Shown: one piece after another, positions 16,984-27,144 of the stretch
Layout of the letters: each line of letters opens with the position of its first letter
Position numbering within the stretch: the stretch's first letter is position 1
Made by a program: the position numbers and the translations under genes
Notes under the pieces: generated by a model
Database searches by the model: none
Seen by the model: only the letters and a program-made list of their open reading frames with translations
What the model was told of the DNA's origin: nothing
NCBI RefSeq assembly: GCF_003390395.1
Contig: NZ_QUOV01000001.1
Location: 3,658,001 to 3,722,000 of the forward strand
Reading direction: 5' to 3'
DNA from: Thalassotalea euphylliae
GTDB taxonomy: Bacteria; Pseudomonadota; Gammaproteobacteria; Enterobacterales; Alteromonadaceae
DNA: 64,000 nt

Positions 16984-19839
16984 ATGGAAAAAACATTTAA
17001 TCCTTCTGATATCGAACAGCAGCTTTACCAAAGCTGGGAAGAAAAAGGCTACTTTAGCCCTACAGGTGAAGGCGATGGCTACTCAATTGCTATTCCACCA
17101 CCAAACGTTACTGGTAGCTTGCATATGGGTCATGCCTTCCAACAAACCATTATGGATACCTTAATCCGTTTCCAACGTATGCAAGGCAAAAAGACCTTAT
17201 GGCAGTCAGGTACTGACCATGCTGGTATTGCTACGCAAATGGTGGTTGAGCGTAAAATTGGCGCGGAAGAAGACAAAACTCGTCACGATTACGGCCGTGA
17301 TGCCTTTATCGATAAAATCTGGGAATGGAAAGCAGAGTCTGGTGGCAACATCAGTCAGCAAATGCGCCGCCTAGGCAACTCAATTGACTGGCAACGTGAA
17401 CGCTTCACCATGGATGATGGCTTATCACATGCCGTGCAAGAAGTGTTTGTTCGCTTATATCAAGACGATTTAATTTATCGTGGTAAGCGCCTCGTTAACT
17501 GGGACCCTAAACTTCACACCGCTATTTCTGATCTTGAAGTTGAAAACAAAGACAAAAAAGGCCACATGTGGCACTTGCGTTACCCGCTTGCTGATGGTGC
17601 AAAAACCAGTGAAGGCCAAGATCACTTAGTAGTCGCCACTACTCGCCCAGAAACTATGTTAGGTGACACAGGTGTTGCGGTTAACCCAGAAGACCCACGT
17701 TACAAAGACTTAATTGGCAAATTCGTTGAGTTGCCGTTAGTTGGCCGTCGCATTCCAATTGTTGGCGACGAGCACGCGGATATGGAAAAAGGCACAGGTT
17801 GTGTGAAAATCACACCAGCGCACGACTTTAACGATAACGAAGTCGGTAAGCGTTGTGGCCTAGCCATGATCAATATCTTTGATAAAGATGCAGCAGTACT
17901 CGCCCAAGCTGAAGTTTACGACACCAACGGTGAGCCTTCTGACGCATTTGATACTGCCCTACCAGCTGAATTTGCTGGCCTTGACCGTTTTGAAGCGCGT
18001 AAAGCCATTATTGCTAAGTTCGACGAACTTGGCTTGCTAGACAGCATTAAAGATCACGACTTAGTTGCACCGTACGGTGATCGTTCAGGTGTGATTATCG
18101 AGCCACTATTAACTGACCAATGGTATGTACGCGTTGCACCACTAGCAAAACCGGCGATTGAAGCCGTTGAAAACGGTGACATTGAATTCGTTCCTAAGCA
18201 ATACGAAAACATGTACTTTGCTTGGATGCGCGACATTCAAGACTGGTGTATTTCACGTCAGTTATGGTGGGGTCATCGAATCCCAGCATGGTACGACGAC
18301 AACGGCAATGTATACGTAGGCCGAGATGAAGCGGAAGTACGCGCGACAAACGGCTTAGCTGACGACGTTGCACTTCGCCAAGACGATGATGTATTAGATA
18401 CATGGTTCTCATCTGCCCTATGGACTTTCTCAACATTAGGTTGGCCAGCAAAAACGCCAGAGCTAGAAGACTTCCACTCTACTGATGTGTTAGTTACTGG
18501 TTTTGACATCATTTTCTTCTGGGTTGCCCGTATGATCATGATGACCATGCACTTTGTTAAAGATGACGACGGCAAGCCACAAGTACCATTTAAGCAAGTG
18601 TATGTAACAGGTCTCATTCGCGATGACCATGGCGACAAGATGTCGAAGTCGAAAGGTAATGTTATTGACCCTATCGATATGATTGACGGCATTTCATTAG
18701 ATGAGTTGCTGACCAAACGTACTGGCAATATGATGCAGCCTCAACTGGCGGAAAAGATAGCCAAACGCACCAAGAAAGAATTCCCAGAAGGCATTGAAGC
18801 ACACGGCACTGACGCGTTGCGCTTTACCTTATCAGCACTTGCTTCAACAGGTCGCGACATCAATTGGGATATGAAACGTTTAGACGGTTACCGCAACTTC
18901 TGTAACAAGTTATGGAACGCTAGTCGCTATGTGTTAATGAATACTGAAGAGCACGACTGCGGCAAGGCAGGCGGTGAGATGGAGTTCTCACTAGCGGATC
19001 GCTGGATCACTAGCCAATTCCAACAAACCGTAAAAGCTGTGCACGAAGCGTTTAACACATTCCGTTTCGACTTAGCGTCACAAGCGCTATACGAATTCAC
19101 TTGGAATCAATTCTGTGACTGGTATTTAGAACTGACTAAACCAGTATTGTTCAAAGGCAGTGAAGCACAGCAACGTGGTACCCGTTACACGCTGGTAAAC
19201 ACGTTAGAAGCGCTATTACGCTTAATGCACCCTATCATGCCATTTATCACTGAAACGGTGTGGCAATCAGTTCAGCCGCTATCTGCGTTTGACGCTAAGG
19301 GTGATAGCATTATGATCCAAAGCTTCCCGCAATACGACGAAAGCGCAGTTGATGAACAAGCGCTGACGGATGTTGAGTGGGTCAAGCAGTTTATCGTCGC
19401 CATTCGTAATATTCGCGGCGAAATGGATATTGCGCCAAGCAAGCCATTACCTGTGCTGTTGACTAATGTGTCAGCAGAAGATCTGCGCCGTTTAGACGAT
19501 AATGAGCAGTTCTTAAGCTCACTCGCGAAACTTGAGTCAATTCAGGTATTAGATGATGCCAGCGAAGCCCCAGCTTCTGCATCAGCAGTGATTGGCGAAA
19601 TGACCGTGCTTATCCCAATGGCGGGTTTAATTGATAAAGATGCTGAGCTTGCTCGTTTAAGCAAAGGTATCGAAAAGCTGGAAAAAGACGTACAACGCGT
19701 GAAAGGTAAACTAAGCAACGAAAACTTCGTTGGCAAAGCGCCTGAAGCCGTTATCGAAAAAGAAAAAGCTAAGCTTGCAGAAGCAGAGTCAACGCTAGCG
19801 AAAATGCTAGAGCAAAAGGCGCAAATTGAAGCGCTTTAA
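16984..19839 (+). CDS. valS: Valyl-tRNA synthetase
   Basis: A class I aminoacyl-tRNA synthetase that charges tRNA-Val and edits mischarged threonine. At 951 residues it is full length. The HIGH motif is in [15 protein letters not shown] (about residues 39-53), the editing domain follows ([15 protein letters not shown]), the KMSKS motif is in [17 protein letters not shown], and the C-terminal coiled-coil arm ends the protein with Lys/Glu-rich repeats ([20 protein letters not shown]). It is last in pepA-holC-valS and is followed by a strong terminator. Confidence 0.98.
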   Translation: MEKTFNPSDIEQQLYQSWEEKGYFSPTGEGDGYSIAIPPPNVTGSLHMGHAFQQTIMDTLIRFQRMQGKKTLWQSGTDHAGIATQMVVERKIGAEEDKTRHDYGRDAFIDKIWEWKAESGGNISQQMRRLGNSIDWQRERFTMDDGLSHAVQEVFVRLYQDDLIYRGKRLVNWDPKLHTAISDLEVENKDKKGHMWHLRYPLADGAKTSEGQDHLVVATTRPETMLGDTGVAVNPEDPRYKDLIGKFVELPLVGRRIPIVGDEHADMEKGTGCVKITPAHDFNDNEVGKRCGLAMINIFDKDAAVLAQAEVYDTNGEPSDAFDTALPAEFAGLDRFEARKAIIAKFDELGLLDSIKDHDLVAPYGDRSGVIIEPLLTDQWYVRVAPLAKPAIEAVENGDIEFVPKQYENMYFAWMRDIQDWCISRQLWWGHRIPAWYDDNGNVYVGRDEAEVRATNGLADDVALRQDDDVLDTWFSSALWTFSTLGWPAKTPELEDFHSTDVLVTGFDIIFFWVARMIMMTMHFVKDDDGKPQVPFKQVYVTGLIRDDHGDKMSKSKGNVIDPIDMIDGISLDELLTKRTGNMMQPQLAEKIAKRTKKEFPEGIEAHGTDALRFTLSALASTGRDINWDMKRLDGYRNFCNKLWNASRYVLMNTEEHDCGKAGGEMEFSLADRWITSQFQQTVKAVHEAFNTFRFDLASQALYEFTWNQFCDWYLELTKPVLFKGSEAQQRGTRYTLVNTLEALLRLMHPIMPFITETVWQSVQPLSAFDAKGDSIMIQSFPQYDESAVDEQALTDVEWVKQFIVAIRNIRGEMDIAPSKPLPVLLTNVSAEDLRRLDDNEQFLSSLAKLESIQVLDDASEAPASASAVIGEMTVLIPMAGLIDKDAELARLSKGIEKLEKDVQRVKGKLSNENFVGKAPEAVIEKEKAKLAEAESTLAKMLEQKAQIEAL

Positions 19840-19883
19840 TTAGCTTTCGCGTTTTTGGGCTAACCCACATCTGGTAAGACCTC

Positions 19884-19918
19884 AAGGCCATTACAATCTG
19901 TAATGGCCTTTTCTTTTT
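19884..19918 (+). terminator. valS terminator
   Basis: AAGGCCATTACA (19884-19895) and TGTAATGGCCTT (19899-19910) form a perfect 12-bp stem with a three-base loop, followed by TTCTTTTT. Confidence 0.93.
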
Positions 19919-20175
19919 ATGTCATCTGTTTGCAACATAAATTATTTATTTTTTGCATGCTTAATGCTAATTCGTGTGTTAAGCTTATTTCGCGTTGAGT
20001 TTTTGCGTTCGGATGAAGGTTTTAATTAGCTATTTGTGTAGTAAGTTAAGTCACCTGACGCGTTTTGTGTTAATGGATATACCTTCCTCTGTCTGTACTT
20101 TTGGGTAGAGGGCATTTACTCCGTGAGCGACGGTAACGTCATTATTTAAATTTATTGACTACGGGAAAATTAGGT
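19919..20175 (+). promoter_or_regulatory. Probable long leader of the cold-shock gene
   Basis: About 255 bp separate the valS terminator from the cold-shock start with no other gene. Cold-shock mRNAs of the CspA type often have long structured leaders, and this spacing fits. I could not find a clear cold box or mark the transcription start. Confidence 0.35.
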
Positions 20176-20385
20176 ATGTCAGACACAGTAACTGGTAAAG
20201 TAAAATTCTTTAATGAGTCGAAAGGCTTTGGTTTCATCGAGCAAGAAAATGGCCCAGATGTATTCGTACACTTCAGCGCTATCCAAGGTTCAGGTTTCCG
20301 TACATTAACTGACGGTCAATCTGTTTCTTTCAGCGTTAAGCAAGGTCAAAAAGGCCCAGAAGCTGAGAACGTAACAGCTCTTTAA
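20176..20385 (+). CDS. CspA-family cold-shock protein
   Basis: A 69-residue single-domain OB-fold RNA chaperone that binds single-stranded RNA or DNA. ATG 20176 is chosen over the upstream TTG 20155 because the product then starts [21 protein letters not shown], the normal family opening. RNP1 (KGFGFI) and RNP2 (VFVHFSAI) are both intact, and the end is [10 protein letters not shown] as in other members. Whether it is induced by cold cannot be told from sequence. The gene is monocistronic with its own terminator. Confidence 0.95.
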   Translation: MSDTVTGKVKFFNESKGFGFIEQENGPDVFVHFSAIQGSGFRTLTDGQSVSFSVKQGQKGPEAENVTAL

Positions 20386-20421
20386 TCTTTACACATTCGT
20401 AAAGGTTAAATACCAGATTCA

Positions 20422-20449
20422 AAAAAAGCAGCCATTTGGCTGCTTTTTT
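20422..20449. terminator. Bidirectional terminator between cold-shock gene and hemH
   Basis: AAAAAAGCAGCC (20422-20433) pairs perfectly with GGCTGCTTTTTT (20438-20449), loop ATTT, with A/T tracts both sides. Confidence 0.93.
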
Positions 20450-20469
20450 ATTACCTCAAGCTTTTTGAG

Positions 20470-21486
20470 CTAGACGATATGAGGCTTGATCAAATCTTCA
20501 AGCACATCAATATGATCATCGCGATCATTAAGCGCAGGAATATAGTGATAGGTTTCCCCACCAGCTTCCATAAACTCTTCGCGATTTTCAGACTCAAGCT
20601 CTTCTAACGTCTCCAAACAGTCAGCACTAAATGCAGGACTAACAATGGCTACATGCTTATCACCATTTTGTGCTAACTCTGCCAACGTTGCATCTGTGTA
20701 TGGCTTAAGCCATTCTGCTTTGCCAAAGCGCGACTGAAAGGTCATCACGAAGTCATCCTCACTCAGTTCAAGTGCCTCTGCCAATAAACGTGTGGTTTTC
20801 GCGCAGAAGCAGTAGTAAGGGTCACCATTATCATGGAACAGCTTAGGCATACCGTGGTAAGACAACACAAGCTTATCTGGCTTGCCATGCTGCTCAAAGT
20901 GCTCACGAATACTATTAGCAAGTGCTTTGATATACAGCGGATGGTCGTGATACGAACCGATGAAGTTCACACTTGGAATCCAACGCCACTGTTGAATTTC
21001 CTTCACCACAGCATCAAAGGCTGAGGCCGTGGTAGGGCCAGCATACTGCGGATATAAAGGCAGCACCACTAAGTTGTTGATACCACGTTGCTGCATTTGT
21101 TTGAGCACCGAGCTGACGCCTGGATTGCCATAGCGCATAGCAACATCCACGGTCACGTCTTCACCGTAAGTTTGATGTAGACGCTGCTTTACCTTGCCCA
21201 TTTGGCGTTTACTAATGGCTAACAATGGTGAGCCATCTTTCGTCCAAATGCTTTTGTAAAGTTTGGCAGATTTCGCCGGCCTTACTCGCAAGATAATGCC
21301 ATGAAGGATGATCATCCATACCAAGCGTGGAATTTCTACCACGCGAGGATCAGACAAAAACTCTTTTAAATAACGGCGCAGAGCGCTTGGAGTCGGTGCA
21401 TCAGGTGTACCAAGGTTGACCAATAGTACACCAGTTTTTAAACGCTTATCGTGGATGCTTTTATCGAGCCCGATAAATCGAGACAT
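20470..21486 (-). CDS. hemH: Ferrochelatase
   Basis: HemH inserts ferrous iron into protoporphyrin IX, the last step of heme synthesis, on the inner face of the cytoplasmic membrane. The 338-residue product has the family start GVLLVNLGTPDAPTP, DGSPLLAIS, the active-site SYHGMPK (His metal ligand), and the C-terminal SPAFSADCLETLEE segment with the catalytic Glu region. It is slightly longer than Escherichia coli HemH because of an N-terminal extension. It lies close to the cytochrome c maturation genes, which use heme, but separated by the peroxidase-like gene. Confidence 0.96.
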   Translation of the reverse strand: MSRFIGLDKSIHDKRLKTGVLLVNLGTPDAPTPSALRRYLKEFLSDPRVVEIPRLVWMIILHGIILRVRPAKSAKLYKSIWTKDGSPLLAISKRQMGKVKQRLHQTYGEDVTVDVAMRYGNPGVSSVLKQMQQRGINNLVVLPLYPQYAGPTTASAFDAVVKEIQQWRWIPSVNFIGSYHDHPLYIKALANSIREHFEQHGKPDKLVLSYHGMPKLFHDNGDPYYCFCAKTTRLLAEALELSEDDFVMTFQSRFGKAEWLKPYTDATLAELAQNGDKHVAIVSPAFSADCLETLEELESENREEFMEAGGETYHYIPALNDRDDHIDVLEDLIKPHIV

Positions 21487-21535
21487 ACAGCTACCTTATC
21501 TCTTTTGTTGTCTGTAAGAGGTCAAGAGCGTGAGC

Positions 21536-22126
21536 TTACAATACAGCTTGTACTGCTTGAATAAACTCAGCTTCGTCAGGTTTAACGCGACTATTAAAGT
21601 GCTTAACCTGCTTGCCATCTTTACTAATTAAATATTTGTAGAAATTCCACTTAGGAGCAGTGGTTTCATCCGCTAAATGCTTGAATACTGGGTTAGCATC
21701 TGAGCCACGAACTGGTGAAGTTTGTAGCATGGTAAAAGTTACCCCGTAATTAACAAAGCACACTTCAGCGGTGTCTTTTTCATCGTCTTCTTCTTGGAAA
21801 AAATCATCTGACGGAAAGCCAACGACCACTAAGCCTTGGTCTTTATATTCCTTGTGAAGTGCTTCTAATGCTTTAAATTGCGGTGTAAAACCACAATTAG
21901 AGGCAGTGTTGATAACGAGCACTGGTTTGCCTGCGGTTAGCTCACATAAATCAACTTGATCTTGAGCATGTAGCTTGCGGAAACTATGATTCAAAAAAGG
22001 TGCGCATTGTGCTGATGACTTGCTGGCACTAGCGTCTACTGAAGCACTGCTTGTTGCATTTGCTGCTGGCGCCATCATAGCGACACCAGCAATAGTAGAT
22101 AGTAAGGTAAGCGTTAATTTTTTCAC
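21536..22126 (-). CDS. Exported glutathione-peroxidase-family protein
   Basis: A thioredoxin-fold peroxidase-like protein of 196 residues with a signal peptide (about 1-24, ending ANA), so probably periplasmic. The catalytic Cys lies in NTASNCGFTPQ and the Trp of the active site in KWNFYKYLI. The second motif, normally FPCNQF, reads FPSDDFFQEEDDE: both its Cys and the catalytic Gln are replaced, and an acidic patch follows. A further Cys (AEVCFVNYGV) could be the resolving Cys of a thioredoxin-dependent enzyme. Real substrate and electron donor are uncertain. It is 49 bases upstream of hemH on the same strand, so the two may be co-transcribed. Confidence 0.85.
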   Translation of the reverse strand: MKKLTLTLLSTIAGVAMMAPAANATSSASVDASASKSSAQCAPFLNHSFRKLHAQDQVDLCELTAGKPVLVINTASNCGFTPQFKALEALHKEYKDQGLVVVGFPSDDFFQEEDDEKDTAEVCFVNYGVTFTMLQTSPVRGSDANPVFKHLADETTAPKWNFYKYLISKDGKQVKHFNSRVKPDEAEFIQAVQAVL

Positions 22127-22482
22127 GTTATATCCTTATCGAATTATTATGTTAGCTGTTCAACGTTACAGACAGTCTATAAACGTAGATCAACAAATGA
22201 TGTATTGTCGTAAGCGCTCATATATTAACTAAATTGAATGTAAGCCAAATTGGATTTACACCAGATTGAATTACTACCAAATTAGTGTTTGGCGCTACCT
22301 GTTGTGTTAGCGACTATGTATTGGCGACTGCCTTTTAACTAATGTTATAGATAACAAATGCCTCTAGCCATAATTAAAGACCTGCGATCAGGCAGGTCTC
22401 TTCTCAAATATGCTTATTTAAATAGGTGCGCGCTAAATTTAACAGTATTTCTTATTCTTTTGGCAATGCCAACAGCTAACAC
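22127..22482. other. Intergenic region between ccmI and the peroxidase-like gene
   Basis: It contains the presumed end of the ccmFGHI transcript (hairpin 22378-22399) and then the promoter region of the next leftward gene. A 71-codon frame on the plus strand (22358-22573) overlaps the ccmI end and is not credible. Nothing else is seen. Confidence 0.45.
22378..22399 (-). terminator. Candidate terminator after ccmI
   Basis: AGACCTGC (22378-22385) pairs with GCAGGTCT (22392-22399) around six bases. On the minus strand it is followed only by TTAATT, so the T tract is weak. Confidence 0.55.
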
Positions 22483-23760
22483 CTACGGCACTAACGTATC
22501 AATTTTAACGGCGATAGGTGCTGTTGTATTCACCTTAACGTTGTTAACTTCAGCTTTGAAATCACCCGGTTGAATGCCTGCACCACCAAGCTGAGAGACC
22601 ACTGCATAGACATTGACAGTCTCTACCATACTTAAGGTCATTTGTGGACTCATGGCACGAGCGTCATTTAATACCACTTGCGTTGGTAAATCAGACGCCA
22701 TCAATTTTACCGCTGCAACTGGCATGCGCCCACCATTGGCTGGTACTGCGTAAACGAATACGACTTTATCTTCACCTTGGTTTAACTGATCAACAAATTT
22801 TTCATCTAATTCAACCGACAAGGTTAACTGAGGTCCAATAGCTGCTGTATTTGCATCAGTAGCATCACCTTGATTTGATTCTCCTTGCGTCAGCGACAAG
22901 CGGCTTTTCGCTTCATTAATCGCTTCGGTTAGCGCTGCGACATTAACCGTTTGGCGGCCAGCATCAACAACTTTTTGCCAGTAATTTATCGCCTGTTGAT
23001 AAGACTGATTCATAAAATTGTGCATACCAAGCAAAATATTCGTTGATGGATCATTGGCATCTAATGCTAAGGCGCGATCAATCAGTGTTTGTACTTCTGG
23101 GGTAATGGTTTGATTTGCACCATAATAAGTCGCTTGTGCTTTCGCACCTAGCAAGTCGGCTTGTTCACCTTCAATGGCAATCACTTTATCAAATGCCTCA
23201 ACCGCTAGTTGAAATTGACCACCAGTAACATACAGCTGACCTAGGCCATACCATGCATCAGCATTGTTGGGGTCAGTAGCTACTGCTTGTTGTAATTGTT
23301 GCAGTTGCGCGTGCATTTGCTCCTGCTGCGCTTGTTGTGCCTGATCGTTGCTCGCCACCATTCTTGGCTGTGCCAATCTTTCATAAGCACCGTGCTGACT
23401 GTACATGGCTAAGCTGAACATCAGTACAAAAACACTTAGACCAATAGGCCAAATAACTGACAACTTTTGCACGCTGGCATCGTTAGTCGCTTGGGCTTTT
23501 TTATTCTGCTCAATATCCTGCAGCAGACTTTTATCAAGCTCGGCCAATAAGTACTGATGGCTTTCTTCATCAATCTTGCCATCGTTAAAGTCTTTTTCAA
23601 TTTCCGCTTTATGCTCTTTGTAAAGCGCAACATTAGTGTCTTCTCGATGAGCACCTGTCATGGCGACAGCTTGTTGTTTGCTGCTGCGAATAAAATGCCA
23701 CCAAATAACGGCTAGTAGCAGAATAATAAAACCAACTATTAAAACTAATACTTCAAACAT
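22483..23760 (-). CDS. ccmI: Cytochrome c biogenesis protein CcmI
   Basis: CcmI holds apocytochrome c in the periplasm and delivers it to the CcmF/CcmH ligation complex. The 425-residue protein has two membrane helices (about 3-23 and near 95-115), with the conserved cytosolic loop NVALYKEHKAEIEKDFNDGKID...YLLAELDKSLLQD between them. The periplasmic part has TPR units (ADAWYGLGQLYVTGGQFQLAVEAFDKVIAI) and a C-terminal beta-rich domain. In Escherichia coli this part is fused to CcmH; here it is a separate gene, as in Shewanella and Pseudomonas. It is three bases from ccmH and last in ccmFGHI. Confidence 0.92.
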   Translation of the reverse strand: MFEVLVLIVGFIILLLAVIWWHFIRSSKQQAVAMTGAHREDTNVALYKEHKAEIEKDFNDGKIDEESHQYLLAELDKSLLQDIEQNKKAQATNDASVQKLSVIWPIGLSVFVLMFSLAMYSQHGAYERLAQPRMVASNDQAQQAQQEQMHAQLQQLQQAVATDPNNADAWYGLGQLYVTGGQFQLAVEAFDKVIAIEGEQADLLGAKAQATYYGANQTITPEVQTLIDRALALDANDPSTNILLGMHNFMNQSYQQAINYWQKVVDAGRQTVNVAALTEAINEAKSRLSLTQGESNQGDATDANTAAIGPQLTLSVELDEKFVDQLNQGEDKVVFVYAVPANGGRMPVAAVKLMASDLPTQVVLNDARAMSPQMTLSMVETVNVYAVVSQLGGAGIQPGDFKAEVNNVKVNTTAPIAVKIDTLVP

Positions 23761-23763
23761 GAA

Positions 23764-24231
23764 TTAATCTTTTTCTTTTAGAATTTCGTCAAGTTGTTGT
23801 TGTTGTTCGGCTGACAAACTCAGCTCTTTTTTGCTCGCCGCTTTTCGACGTGCAGCGATCACAACAATAACAACACCGATAAACAAGATAACCGCTGGGC
23901 CAAACCACAGAATGTAGGTCAGCTGATTCACTTTTGGGCGATATAAAACGAACTCACCGTAGCGATCGACCATGTAACTGGTGATTTCCATGTCCGCTTT
24001 GCCTTGGTTGAGCATGTCATAGACTTCATTGCGCAGATCAACGGCAATCTGTGAATTTGAATCAGCCAAGTTTTGGTTTTGGCATTTCGGGCAGCGTAGT
24101 TCTTTAATTAACGACTGATAGCGCTTTTCCATCACGGGATCATCAAACGCTTGGGTTTGGCTTGGCATGGCCAACACAATAGTTGCACCGGCAAACAATA
24201 AAGCGATTAAGCATAATATTCGGGTTAACAT
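23764..24231 (-). CDS. ccmH: Cytochrome c biogenesis protein CcmH
   Basis: CcmH is a membrane-anchored thiol-disulfide protein that reduces the CXXCH motif of apocytochrome c before heme attachment. It is 155 residues, with a signal peptide, the active site LRCPKCQNQNLADSNSQIA (LRCxxC), a three-helix fold and a C-terminal membrane helix (LTYILWFGPAVILFIGVVIVVIAA). It is a single domain, not the fused type. It follows ccmG by one base and precedes ccmI by three, so the genes are translationally linked. Confidence 0.95.
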   Translation of the reverse strand: MLTRILCLIALLFAGATIVLAMPSQTQAFDDPVMEKRYQSLIKELRCPKCQNQNLADSNSQIAVDLRNEVYDMLNQGKADMEITSYMVDRYGEFVLYRPKVNQLTYILWFGPAVILFIGVVIVVIAARRKAASKKELSLSAEQQQQLDEILKEKD

Positions 24232-24232
24232 C

Positions 24233-24781
24233 TTATTCTCCTCGTGCTTGCTCTTGGCGAATAGTTTTTACCAGCGGCGCAAACTCTTGTTGCCACACTT
24301 TCGCATCAATAGGGCCAGCAAAGCGTTTACGAATAATGCCATGATGGTCAATCACAAAGGTTTCAGGCGCCGCGTAAACGCCTAAATCTAATCCTAATCT
24401 GCCGGCTTCATCAAAGACATTGAGCAAATAAGGGTCGCCTAAATCATCTAACCACTTAAGCGCAGCTTGGCGTTCATCTTTGTAGTTCAAGCCGTATAAG
24501 CTCACTTGGCCGCTTTTCGCTAAATCCAGTAAATAAGGATGTTCATAGCGACATGACGGACACCAAGTTGCCCAAACATTTAACAACACAATATCGCCAG
24601 ACAAGTCGGCTGGCGTAAGCACTCTCTCTGCATTTTTTAAGCCCGGCAAACTAAACGCAGGGACGGATTTGCCAACAAGCGCCGAAGGCAATTCTTGAGG
24701 CTTTAGAAATAAACCGCGATAAAGCACTGCACCCAGCGCAATAAAGACAATGAGTGGTAAAAAACGAATAACTTTTCCCAT
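24233..24781 (-). CDS. ccmG: Thiol:disulfide interchange protein CcmG (DsbE)
   Basis: A membrane-tethered periplasmic thioredoxin that passes reducing power from DsbD to CcmH and apocytochrome c. The 182-residue product has one N-terminal anchor (about 5-24), and a thioredoxin domain with active site NVWATWCPSCRYEHP (CPSC). GLNYKDERQAALKWL and the cis-Pro region YAAPETFVID are typical of DsbE. It lies between ccmF and ccmH in the operon. Confidence 0.95.
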   Translation of the reverse strand: MGKVIRFLPLIVFIALGAVLYRGLFLKPQELPSALVGKSVPAFSLPGLKNAERVLTPADLSGDIVLLNVWATWCPSCRYEHPYLLDLAKSGQVSLYGLNYKDERQAALKWLDDLGDPYLLNVFDEAGRLGLDLGVYAAPETFVIDHHGIIRKRFAGPIDAKVWQQEFAPLVKTIRQEQARGE

Positions 24782-24805
24782 AATACTGACTACTTGGCCT
24801 ACTGC

Positions 24806-26776
24806 TTAAACTGTTTGCTGAGTTAATGGTGCACTTTCATCTGCGCGAGATGTTGCGTGCTGTTTACGGCGTTGACGGTAGCGTTTATCCATCATGGCGA
24901 CAAAACCACCTAGTCCCATAAATATCGCGCCTAACCAAATCCAGCGTACGAATGGTTTAATATGCACGCGAATCGCCCAAGCGCCATCGCCCAGTGGATC
25001 GCCCAGTGCTAAATAGACATCGCGCGTCAAACCTGGGTCAATAGCCGCTTCGGTCATGCCCATCGTTTGTACTAAGTAAGTACGACGCTCAGGTTGCAAT
25101 AAAGCAACAAAGTCATCACCTTGATAAACTTCTAGCTGACCTTGTTCAGCTGAGTAGTTTGGCCCTTTAACTGGTTTGATACCAATAAAAGCAATGGTGT
25201 AACCGTCGATCGTTACTTTTTCACCAGCCACCATTCGCACGTTGGTTTCGGTTTCATAAACAGATACTAAGGTAACACCAACAATGGTTACTGCGATACC
25301 AAAGTGAGCAAGGGTCATACCCAGTTGGCTCAAGGTGAGCTTGCCCGTTTTTTGCTTCTGATTAATGGCTTCTTTGATCACTACACAAGCCACCCACATC
25401 GCCAAACCAATCCCTAGGCTGACTAACCAATTAAAACTGCCAGCGTAGACAAATGGAAAGGCCAAACCAACCAGCACACTCAATACAGTGATTGGGTTAA
25501 GTTGTTTGCGCAGCTCACCTTGCTTTGCTTTTTTCCAGCGAATTAGTGGGCCAATGCCCATTACGACAAACAACAAGCACATCATAGGCACAAATACCGC
25601 GTTAAAGTACGGTGGCCCTACTGATATTTTCCCCAGTCCCATGGCATCGATAAATAACGGGTATAAGGTACCGAGCATTACCGTTACCGCTGATGTCACC
25701 AAAATCACATTAGCGGCGAGTAAAGCGGTTTCGCGAGAGTAAAAAGAGAAGCGCGAGAAGCTTTGCACATTGCTGGCACGAAACGCATATAGCGTTAATG
25801 AGCTGCCTACTGCAATGGCAAGTAATAGCAGGATGAAGGCACCACGAGTTGGATCAGCGGCAAATGAATGCACCGAAGTAATTACGCCAGAGCGAACAAT
25901 GAAGGTGCCTAATAAGCTTAAACTAAACGCGAAAATGGCTAACAGCACGGTCCAGTTTCTAAATGTACCGCGCTTTTCTGTTACCGCTAATGAGTGAATC
26001 AAGGCAGTACCGACCAGCCAAGGCATAAACGAGGCATTTTCTACTGGATCCCAGAACCACCAGCCGCCCCAGCCAAGCTCGTAATAGGCCCACCAACTAC
26101 CTAGCGCAATACCAAGTGTTAAGAAAATCCAAGCACCTACTGTCCACGGACGAGACCAACGCGCCCAAGCCGCATCCATCTTGCCAGACATCAAAGCGGC
26201 AACCGCAAAAGCAAAGGCAACCGAGAAACCTACGTAACCTAAGTAAAGCATTGGCGGATGAAGGATCAGACCAATGTCTTGTAGCAGTGGGTTAAGGTCG
26301 CGCCCTTCCATCGGAACATTCGGCCATAAACGTTCAAACGGGTTAGACGTTAGTAGCGTAAACGCCATAAAGCCTACCGCAATCATCCCCATTACCGCTA
26401 ATACGCGTGCGATAAATGCCTGCTCAATGTTTTTGCTGTATACCGCAACCGCCATGGTCCAGGCGGTTAATGAAAATACCCAAAGCAGTAAGGAGCCTTC
26501 ATGGCCGCCCCAAACCGCGCTAATTTTAAAATAATAAGGCAGTAAACTATTGGAATGACTGGCAATGTAACGCACAGAGAAGTCATCGACTACAAAGCTA
26601 TAACCGAGAATAAAAATACTGATTGCAGTAAAAATGAACATACCAAAAGTAAGGGGTTTGGCATAGGCTGCCAACTTTGGCTGGTTAGCGTAGACACCGA
26701 TTAACGGAACTACTGACAAGCACATGGCAAACGCCATGGCGATGATCAGGGAAAAATGCCCAAGTTCTGGGATCAT
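24806..26776 (-). CDS. ccmF: Heme lyase subunit CcmF
   Basis: CcmF is the multi-helix membrane component of the cytochrome c heme lyase, which joins heme vinyl groups to the CXXCH cysteines. I use ATG 26776, preceded by GGAG six bases upstream; a TTG at 26788 would read through that site. The product is 656 residues and begins MIPELGHFSLIIAMA as usual. The WWD heme-handling motif is WGGWWFWDPVENASFMPW, and the protein has about 15 hydrophobic segments with conserved His in the flanking loops. It is first in ccmFGHI and diverges from ccmA. Confidence 0.96.
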   Translation of the reverse strand: MIPELGHFSLIIAMAFAMCLSVVPLIGVYANQPKLAAYAKPLTFGMFIFTAISIFILGYSFVVDDFSVRYIASHSNSLLPYYFKISAVWGGHEGSLLLWVFSLTAWTMAVAVYSKNIEQAFIARVLAVMGMIAVGFMAFTLLTSNPFERLWPNVPMEGRDLNPLLQDIGLILHPPMLYLGYVGFSVAFAFAVAALMSGKMDAAWARWSRPWTVGAWIFLTLGIALGSWWAYYELGWGGWWFWDPVENASFMPWLVGTALIHSLAVTEKRGTFRNWTVLLAIFAFSLSLLGTFIVRSGVITSVHSFAADPTRGAFILLLLAIAVGSSLTLYAFRASNVQSFSRFSFYSRETALLAANVILVTSAVTVMLGTLYPLFIDAMGLGKISVGPPYFNAVFVPMMCLLFVVMGIGPLIRWKKAKQGELRKQLNPITVLSVLVGLAFPFVYAGSFNWLVSLGIGLAMWVACVVIKEAINQKQKTGKLTLSQLGMTLAHFGIAVTIVGVTLVSVYETETNVRMVAGEKVTIDGYTIAFIGIKPVKGPNYSAEQGQLEVYQGDDFVALLQPERRTYLVQTMGMTEAAIDPGLTRDVYLALGDPLGDGAWAIRVHIKPFVRWIWLGAIFMGLGGFVAMMDKRYRQRRKQHATSRADESAPLTQQTV

Positions 26777-27144
26777 GTATAACTCCAAGCTCTGTAATAA
26801 TTTCTCAGCACTGACTTATTAGCATCCACCGCGATGTAAATGCGTTAAATCATGTTAAGCCAATAATACCCACATAATTTATATGCCTATAACAGCGAAT
26901 AATGGGCTTTCATGCCGTTGAAAAACCCGGCGATTTTACCATTAAATTTTGCATTATTTCAGCTTTTTCACCGTAACAATTCGCAACTAATCTCATGCTT
27001 TTATGATTTAACACAACAAAAGCGAGACTCATCGTATGTCAGACTGTTTTGTCGGCGCCAATTTGTAGTATGATTAACGCTCGTTATCAATTACGGCGAA
27101 TTGGCCAAAAAAGTTGTACCTCGCCCTAACCTGCTGAAGTTATC
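26777..27144. other. Divergent promoter region of the two ccm operons
   Basis: All upstream signals for ccmFGHI (left) and ccmABCDE (right) must lie in these 368 bp. I found no clear FNR or ArcA palindrome by eye and no credible small gene. It is A/T-rich with several TAAT and TATGAT hexamers, so -10 boxes cannot be singled out. Confidence 0.4.

Noticed and set aside
18273..18728. 151-codon frame antisense to valS, and similar frames within pepA and ccmC
   Set aside because: They are shadows of conserved genes produced by codon bias; none has a signal peptide, family motif or ribosome binding site.
22358..22573. 71-codon plus-strand frame with a hydrophobic middle
   Set aside because: It overlaps the ccmI 3' end antisense, begins in a terminator region and has no ribosome binding site.
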